Part shown: positions 8,401-17,400 of the stretch, in pieces
How the letters are laid out: each line of letters starts with the position of its first letter
Position numbering within the stretch: the first letter of the stretch is position 1
Source of the DNA: Apostichopus californicus
Lineage: Eukaryota; Echinodermata; Holothuroidea; Aspidochirotida; Stichopodidae
DNA length: 25,402 nucleotides
NCBI GenBank assembly: GCA_020650975.1
Contig: JAIPMN010001528.1
Location: 1-25,402 of the forward strand
Direction of reading: 5' to 3'
Position numbers and translations under genes: made by a program
Notes under the pieces: model-generated
What the model saw: only the letters and a program-made list of their open reading frames with translations
Database searches by the model: none
Told to the model about the DNA's origin: nothing

Positions 8401-11400
8401 GTAAGAGATGAAAATGTCCCCATTAAACAAAATATTCCAGTGGCTTAGTTGAGTTTTTAACAACATTGCTGGAAATTTCTTCAGGTCAAAATCCATAGAT
8501 TCATAGATTCATTCATTAGGTCAAAGGTCATTTGAGGTCAACAGAGGTCACATTCTGGAAACCTAAACACCATATTTCGAAAAGCTTATGGTGGATGAAG
8601 TTCATACTAAATAGAAGCAACTCATTTCTCTCTGGAGGTCGAACATCATTTGAGGTAAACAGAGGTCAAAGTCCAAAAGCCTCGTAAACATGTTAACTCA
8701 CAAAGTGTAGGTTGGATGAACTCCATATATAGATCATGGATGGACATTATTGAGCAGAAAAAACCTAATGTCTACTATTGAGGTCAAAGGTCACTTGAGG
8801 TCAACCAAGGTTATAGTATGAAAACTTTGTAAACATGATAACTGCAACAATGAACCTAATTACCTTTGCAATGGTCATGTTATCTGGAACTCTTTTCTGA
8901 TGTTCTGGTACTTGACTTTAGGACACATTTTCCTCAGTTGCTCTATCAATCAGGTGATTCCATATGTAAAGCTTATAAGGGAGGGAATCACAAGACCTAA
9001 TGGCTTTCTGGTTCACTTTATTGTTTTAGCCTTGGATTGCATTGGGTTTCAACTTTACCGAAGAGGATTTGAAAGCATCAATATTTCCATGCTTGAAGTG
9101 TGTTCATATTGAGATGTATCCCGGTAGGAAATAGGAAATTGGACATGCAGTAAATTTCAAAGAGATTAGTCCACCTGTCTGCATTCCTTTACAGCTCAGG
9201 CAGTCTTTGTGCAAGAATATCAATCCCTTTTGGCGGACTCTTTGGCAAGCTTTGTTGCCCTTAGTAACGAGATTGGTGGTGAAGTCCAAGAACAGGTAAG
9301 CGAACTAGCCTTTACACATCTTACTCAACCATTACAATGATTGAATTGGTACAGGGTTTTACACAGATTGAGATGCAACATGGATTTTGATGTCAGTGAA
9401 ACAGACCATAACCTGTGGATGTGGACATACAGTGTGTCACATGTACACTAAGTGGACATACAGTGTGTCACATGTACACTAAGTGGACATACAGTGTGTC
9501 ACATGTACACTAAAGTGGACATACAATGTGTCACATGTACACTAAGTGGACATACATTTTGTCACATGTACACTAAGTGGACATGCAGTGTGTCACATGT
9601 ACACTAAGTGGATATACAGTATGTCACATGTATACCAAGTGGACATGCAGAATGTCACATGTACACTAAGTCACTAAGTGGACATACAGTGTGTCACATG
9701 TACACTTTAGTGGACATACAGTGTGTCACATGTACACTAAGTGGGCATACATTTTTTCACATGTGCACTAAGTGGACATACATTTTGTCACATGTACACT
9801 AAGTGGACTGACAAGAAAGGTATTTAAAGAAAGAGAACCTTCAGGTAACAGATTCTTAAAAGATGCAACTAGTTACATGTAAATCATTGATTCCTCCCAC
9901 AATGCAATTTTTGCATTTCCGGTTTAAATACAAGTGAACGTTGAAAGAAGCAATGAGTCAGATCTTGTCAATCATTTCATTAATTCTTTCAAAAAATTGG
10001 CTTATATAATTTCCCAATCTGTTTTTTTCTTTATTACTTCAATCATAAGAAAAAAATCATGATTCTGTCACAAAGAAAATTGTTAATACTGGCTTGACAA
10101 TGTTAAGACAGACCTTAAGTAAAAAGGGATTAATATTAGTTGTGCAAAAAATCAGCAGAGAATATAGCTGTAATCATTATTACAGTACATTTACATCAAT
10201 ACTTTAAGAAAGGAACCCATTTAGACAGAATGATTCAAGTTTAAGAGCACAGATATGCATTTCAAAGTTTTAGAGTAAATTCCCAGCAATTGTTAGCAAA
10301 TCTCCTGGTTGGTCGTGTTCAGTGCCAAGAAGCCCACAGTAGACTAACATCTCACTGGAGTTAATTATGCTGTGTAACGTAGAGTGTTTCTAAACGTGGA
10401 CACCATCGCCATTTGACAAAACGTCGTGTTTTGCAGGGAATTAAAGGATCAAGGAAAAGACTAAATCTCTTAATGTGTTATTTGTCTTGCAGGTTGCAAT
10501 ATTCAAGAATGCCTTCGACGCCCAATGCAAGTTCATTGTTGTGGCCTCTGAAAGCAAGCCACCAAGTCAGGTAAGGTCCTGAGAGATATTTTTGGGTGGC
10601 GATGGTGTTGATGCACCAGTTTTGGGTGGCGATGGTGTTGATGCACCAGTGGCGATGGTGTTGATGCACCAGTGGCGATGGTGTTGATTCACCAGTGGCG
10701 ATGGTGTTGATGCACCAGTGGCGATGGTGTTGATGCACCAGTGGCGATGGTGTTGATGCATCAGTGGCGATGGTGTTGATGCACCAGTGGCGATGGTGTT
10801 GATGCACCAGTGGCGATGGTGTTGATGCACCAGTGGCGATGGTGTTGATGCACCAGTGGAGATGGTGTTGATGCACCAGTGGCGATGGTGTTGATGCACC
10901 AGTGGAGATGGTGTTGATGCACCAGTGGCGATGGTGTTGATGCACCAGTGGCGATGGTGTTGATGCACCAGTGGAGATGGTGTTGATGCACCAGTAGCCA
11001 CTTGGAGATCAATTAATAAACCTGATCTTCATGTTTTCATGCCACTTTCGAGGTTGTAATTTAATTTGAGTCCGGAAGATTGATGTTGACTTCTCAAACC
11101 TTTTCAGAGCAACTGAATTGAGTGGAATTATTTCAATCTGTGTGTTTTTTCTTTCTACATCTCCCCCCCCCCCCCCACCCTTCTCTACCCGTCTTAGGCA
11201 GTGCTGATGAAACTTTTGCAGCCAACATCAGAAGCCATCGCTGCGGTACAAGAATTTAGGGAAAAAAGGCGTACCTCAGCCGTCTTTAATCACCTTTCTG
11301 CCGTCAGCGAAACCATCCCTGCACTCGGCTGGGTCACTATCGTGAGTATAACACCCGCTATTGCCTAATACTGTATAGAAACAACTGACCCTGGTTGCCT

Positions 11401-14400
11401 CTCCATTTAACATAGCTACCATGTGAGACTTTGTTTAATGTTTTATGGAAAGGTTGCGTTCTACCATCCTACAGATTTGTCGATACGGTCAAGATGAATA
11501 AAGCGTTCACATGTAGTTACCTCACACAACCTTACTGTACCATTTCATTACCTACCAGAAACCTTACACAAGCTTTAAGCAGTGACCACAATACTGCTAC
11601 CAAGCACCCAAATTCTATAAATTGTTATGATTCACTTCAAAAGGATTTAATAATCTCTTTTGACAAAATGGCTGTGAAGGAGAAAAACTTCAAATGTGTC
11701 CTTAAAATGTTCAGAGAATATACAGAACAAGTTAGAAGAAAACATAATTCAAGACATTACTTTGTATAGTAAAAATGAGATACGCTTTGCCTGTCAAATT
11801 TGTTTCTAATTCTCTCCTATGGTACCCCTTTTTTGTTTTTATATTTGCTTCGATCTTTCTAATTCAATATTCTCAAGCTAATGCAACCTTCTTATAATAA
11901 TAATAATAAATGAGACTTATATAGCGCCAAATCAGTAGACAAAAGTCACTGCTCAAGGCGCTTTACAAAAGAAAGCAGATTAATTTACAAAAGAACAAGT
12001 GAAAAGATGGGTCTTAAGTAGACTTTTGAATGTAGAAAGTTTAGAACATGTTAGATGTGTTCCAGATATAAGAGCCAGAGTATTCGAAGCTTCTGTTACC
12101 ATTGGTCTTCAAGTGTGGTTAAGGAACAGTTAAATACAGTTTGTTGGAGGAACGACTCATTTAAATCACAATAGCGCCCTCCCTCACCCCTCCCCTCCAA
12201 TCTCTTGTGCTGCAATTATAATTTAATGCTTTCAGCAGTTTTCTTGACCAATTACAGCACATAGCCTGTAAGTCTGCTTTGATGGTTCTTGCAATCCTCC
12301 AATTCTACTGTATCTCTTCTCTAGGAACCAAAACCAGGACCATTCGTGAAGGAAATGAGCGATGCTGGACAATTTTACTCAAATCGTGTCCTCAAGGATT
12401 TTAAAGACAAGTAGGTTTGACAAGTCATGTTTCAGATGTTTGCAATTTGAGGACATATCTTTACAGAATACAGTAATTTCACTTTTTCTGTATGTCCACG
12501 CAAGGTGCGGGAGTGTGAAAAATACATTATATGTGTCCATGCCAATTACATATATGGGAAGAACTATAGAACATGTCCAATATTTGTGGACTCAAAAGTT
12601 GTTGTGTGTGAAAGTATTTGCCAAAATGTGTTGCACCATACCATTGCATATGTGTGACGAATGCAACATATATCCACTGCGTCCACGTAGAATGGATGTG
12701 TGTGAATTATTTACATTATATCCATCAAATGTGCACACAAGGTGAATGTGTGTGAAGACTTCAAACATCCATTAGTCAACCACACCTGGTGAATATATGT
12801 GCAGATTTATGTGTCCAAGTAAAGTGGATGTGTGTGAATTATTTGCCAATGTCTGGTCCACAGTCGTGGAGTTACGTGTAAATCCAAGGACATACGTGTG
12901 CCCGATTCAGTGTCAGTCTTTTATCCAAACTCTGACGTTCTCAGGAAAGGTTGTTTCATTCTAAAGCTTTGTTGCAATGAATATCTCACTCAGCCAGATG
13001 TCAATGGAGGGGTGAATGTACCCCCATTTTCTCTAATTATCTGATTTTGTTGCTGACAAATTTGTCATACCTGTTGTGAGTTTGTTTGGGCATTGCCATG
13101 AAGTTTCATCATTAAGCATTATAGGAAACTTAATCTTGACATCAATGACAAAGTAAATATTTCCTCAATCTGGTTAAAATGATTGACAAATTTTGTACAT
13201 GTCTTTCTAGTTACCACTCATTAACTAAATTGGGCTCCAAATATGACCAGTAATTCATTGCCTTGATATTATCTTTACTTTCAGAGATGCTAAACATGTG
13301 AATTGGGTCAAAGCATTGCTGAAGCTGTTCAAAGATCTCCATGGTTACGTACTGAAGTACCACACCACAGGATTGGTCTGGAATAAGCAGGTTAGATACT
13401 ATCTTTTGTCATTTTGTCTGATCTTTCTCATGCGATACTGGAAAATGCAAAACGTTCAGCCTTCTTTAGCTTATCACACCATTCAGTTCAATGGTTAAAA
13501 CATACAGTGTGTCACATGTACACTAAGTGGACATACAGTGTGTCACATGTACACTAAGTGGACATACAGTGTGTCACATTTACACTCAGTGGACATACAG
13601 TGTGTTACATGTACAATAAGTGGACATACAGTGTGTCACATGTACACTTAGTGGACATACGATGTGTCACATGTACACTAAGTGGACATACAGTCTGTCA
13701 CATTTACACTCAGTGGACATACAGTGTGTCACATGTACAATAAGTGGACATACAGTGTGTCACATGTACACTAAGTGGACATACCGTCGTAGTGATCCTC
13801 CCAGTCTCAAATCCTTCCGAGGCCAGCCCCCCACCCTAAGTATATAATTATAGAAGGACAGGGGATATATGGCTCTTCTTTTCTTATCATTTTTAGAAAA
13901 GTTGTTGACTTAAGGCCTTGAATTTTTCACAATTTTAGCCACTTGCTAAAAATGTTTGAAAGTGCTTGAAACATCTACAGACAAAATAATCAAGTTATTG
14001 CTGGTAATCTCTTGAATTACAACAGACGTCAGTCACTATACAGGCTTATTAGAGCAGGTCAATAACATTGGCCAATAATAAGCAGATATGATTATACAGG
14101 GCTTATGGTATGAACCGAAGTCAAACCTAAGATTTTTAACCGACAATTGGATGAAGTTTCTGGCAATATATTATGCATTTCTAGATTCACGTACACCAAG
14201 AATTATCAATTAATTTTCTACAAGGTGCCTGAGAGAGACACTGCTTTTGGCAAAGGTCCATACAGGATGAAACTAAAACAAATCACAAACTTAAAGACCT
14301 GTTTTGTTTCAGAGAGGAGTAAATTGAAAAACAAATCACAAACTTAAAGACCTGTTTTGTTTCAGAGAGGAGTAAATTGAAAAACAAATCACAAACTTAA

Positions 14401-17400
14401 AGACCTGTTTTGTTTCAGAGAGGAGTAAATTGCATTTGAAAGGAATTCTTGGAGTCTACAAAACTGATTTCTGTCTCTGTTTATTTTCTATTCTTTGTAT
14501 CTGTTTTGTGAACGACATTCTCTCTGTGCTATAGTTATGACGTGCTACCGGTTTGCTTCTCATGAATATTTATGAATTTAGTTAGTCGAAGTGAGAATTA
14601 TTTCAAAGTTATGGTTCTAGTTTATAAGTGTATAAGCAGTACCGCCCGCATACTTATGTGCTTGTCTCTCTCGTTACTGCTCTGGTAGATCAAACTTACG
14701 CTCTGCTTCTGACACGACACTCCTCACTGAACCCAGTACCATCAGGACCCTCTAGTCAGCGGAGGGCAGATCTTTCTTTTTTGTTGCCCCATGCATGTGG
14801 AATAGCATTAGCATTAGGAGTTCTCTTTCTTTGTCCATTTTCAAGAAAGCTTTGAAAACTTATCTATATTCTAAGATTTAGCTTTCTTTTTGTAAAGCGC
14901 TACGATCTCGATGAAGCAGCACTATATAAGTGTCTAATATGTATGTATGTATAATAGTTGCTTAATTGTTGATGGTTTAAATGTTTTTTATCTTCACGTA
15001 GGGTAAAGAGGCTCAGGCCAGTGATGCCCCAGCAGCAGCGCCGGCAGCACCCGCTGGTGGAGCACCACCTCCTCCTCCTCCTCCACCCGCTGACCTCCAT
15101 GCCCAGTCATCTGCCCCTGCTCCAGCAGCAGGTGGTGATGAAAGGAATGCTCTCTTTGCAGAACTTAACAAAGGAGGTGATATTACCAAAGGTAAGCCGT
15201 GAGGCATAATATATGCTAATAAACTATAATAATACTAAGACTGTAACATGGAACATTAGTTAACATTGGAGAAATCCATCCTTATGTAAATAATAAATCT
15301 GCTGAACCTACATTGCTAGCTTTAGATCTCTACTTCCCCTTCCCCTCCCCCTTGCCCCCCCCAAAAAAAAACTGGATTAATTTGGCATTCTGAATGAGAG
15401 GAGTCTAGTTTGCGAAACTTAAACTGCTGAAAATCGTGTTGAGTGTAGCGCAGATTTAATTGCAGATAGAAAGGCAAAAAACAAACTGCCATTTTTGTCG
15501 TCTTCATGAAGATTTAGAAGTATTTATTTCTTCTTAGACTATGACATATCAATACTATTAGTTTGTGCCTAAAGTCATCTCTTTTAATTTTTTTTTTGCA
15601 ATTTTTTGGTGACTTTTGTACTGTTTTATTTCCTTTTTTTAATAGGTTTGAAGAAAGTGACATCTGATATGCAAACCCACAAAAACCCTAATCTGAGACA
15701 AGGACCAAAGCCCTTCGGTGCTCCTAAGCCCTTCAAAGCGACGTCTGTGAGCAAACCGACCCCGGTCTCTGCTCCCGTCGCAGCCAAAGCGAAGAAGGAG
15801 CCAAAGTTAGCCTTAGTAGACAAGAAGTGGATGGTGGTAAGTTGAAACTACTTTCAAGTCCGATTACGGATTTCTTCTCCTTATTGATCCCAACCTTAAT
15901 CGACTTAATTGATGGAGTGATCGATCGAGGAGTGATGCAAAAGAATTCGGACTGCTTCGCTGCATTTGTAACCGTATATGCAGGTATGAGCTTTTCTGAG
16001 AATTCGCGGAATATCTGTGATTTCTTCTTTACTACCTCGGGGACAAAAACTATTATCCTAACACACTGTACTATATGCAAACTGGAGCCTATACCGCGAT
16101 TTTCGCAAAGTTCCATGATTTTTTTTTTTAACCCAGGCTCATCCCTGTATATGTCATGAAGTAGATTATCTTCTAAATGGTCCTAGTTTTGATAAGTTGG
16201 AAAGAAACTTGATCCAAGTTTTTTTGTTAATTTGGCAGTATCAGAAGTTGAAGTGTTGACATGCTGGAAGTGATTTTGATCTGTCGTGATTTTATGTGAG
16301 CAGGGGGAGTGGGAGGGTGAAGCAGGTACAAAACTTTACCCCAATAGAGACCAGCAATGCTGATGGGAAGGGATGCTAAGTGGTCCTAAGTGGTCATACC
16401 AGTATATTGCCAAGTCCATGTAGGCTTTGTTGTGTTCTTTTTTCCTTTTTCCCATCTATTTTTCAAGATTCATACCTTTGAACCACATGTTCGTACTGTG
16501 CTTTGTATACCTATAGTAGTGTCCTGTATGTCACTTCAAAGGAGCTTAGAGTGTTCTTGTTTTATATTGTCCATGTAATTAATTAATACCACTATTAATA
16601 AATGTAAATAAATACCATTATCTATATAAATGCCGTTTATATACCGTACTGTAAAATACTGTACCGTAAAGTACAGTTATTAATAAATATGATTATTTTT
16701 CAACCAGCATTCAGTGTATTAATTAGTAATTATTAATAATGGTATTTATTAACAATGGTGTTTATTAATAATGGTTATTGCTGGTTATTAATAAATTCCA
16801 TTATTATTAAATACAATTATTAATAATGACTAATAAATACACTGAATGCTGGATTAAAGGAGCTTAGAGTGTTCTTGTTTTAAAATTGTCAATGTAATTA
16901 ATAAATACCACTTATTGTATTGCTGAAGCTGAATGTAGGCATGAATACTGGTTTAAAGGAACTTATTACATGTTATTATTTGATGTAGTCAGTGCTATGC
17001 AGGTCCTCAAGAGTTCATCCCGAGACCAATTGAAATTCTCCTGGTCCCTCTAGTGCTTAAAGGGTGTGAAGACTCGCGCAAAAAGAAACGTCTAACGCCG
17101 GTAATCTGACCTAGTTTCGAATGTGGGGTAACAGAAATGTTAGACACCACCATCGATCCCAGAAAATACACACACACAGCTTGCTACCATCGGTAATTAG
17201 ACACTAGTGTACAGTTAGTACATACAGCTGCGGTCAATACCCACAGCACAGTGTACAAACAATACAGCGATGGACATCTCAGGTCCAGCTAAAGATAACA
17301 AGGTACCACGTTTCATTACTGTACTGTCTGCATTTTATAGCGACACGAACAAAACGTCACTTGCAAGCAACGGAAAGTTAACTTTTTCAGATGGCGGCAC

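Larger units (their letters stand above)
13391..15001 (+). other. intron 6
   Basis: Phase-0 GT-AG intron of 1,611 bp. It holds a 31-bp minisatellite (13501-13786), a 53-bp triplication (14275-14432) and a plus-strand retrotransposon tail (about 14640-14955). The acceptor, TTCACGTAG, has a short pyrimidine tract and sits directly after the retroelement's tail. Confidence 0.85.

Noticed and set aside
9608-9802. Plus-strand frames with repeated [14 protein letters not shown] peptides here and at 13558-13847
   Set aside because: They are translations of the 31-bp minisatellite lying in introns 2 and 6.
5322-9802. Tandem arrays considered as CRISPR
   Set aside because: Units are contiguous with no unique spacers, and the window is a eukaryotic intron-containing locus.
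10478-11012. Minus-strand frames of 155, 144 and 83 codons
   Set aside because: They are three frames of one 23-bp intronic minisatellite with no stop codon in the unit; the peptide is purely periodic and overlaps a real exon on the other strand.
11431-11769. 112-codon plus-strand frame in intron 4
   Set aside because: No family recognised, no splice or context support, and it lies wholly inside an intron of CAP.
12362-12745. 127-codon plus-strand frame
   Set aside because: Its first part is CAP exon 5 in the wrong frame; the remainder is the degenerate intron 5 repeat. No domain was recognised.
15013-15209. Gly/Ala/Pro-rich frames opposite and beside CAP exon 7
   Set aside because: Shadows of the GC-rich polyproline linker; the CAP frame is supported by homology and splice phase.
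15733-16159. 127-codon minus and 110-codon plus frames around the exon 8 donor
   Set aside because: They overlap each other and CAP exon 8 and run into intron 8; no recognisable domain.
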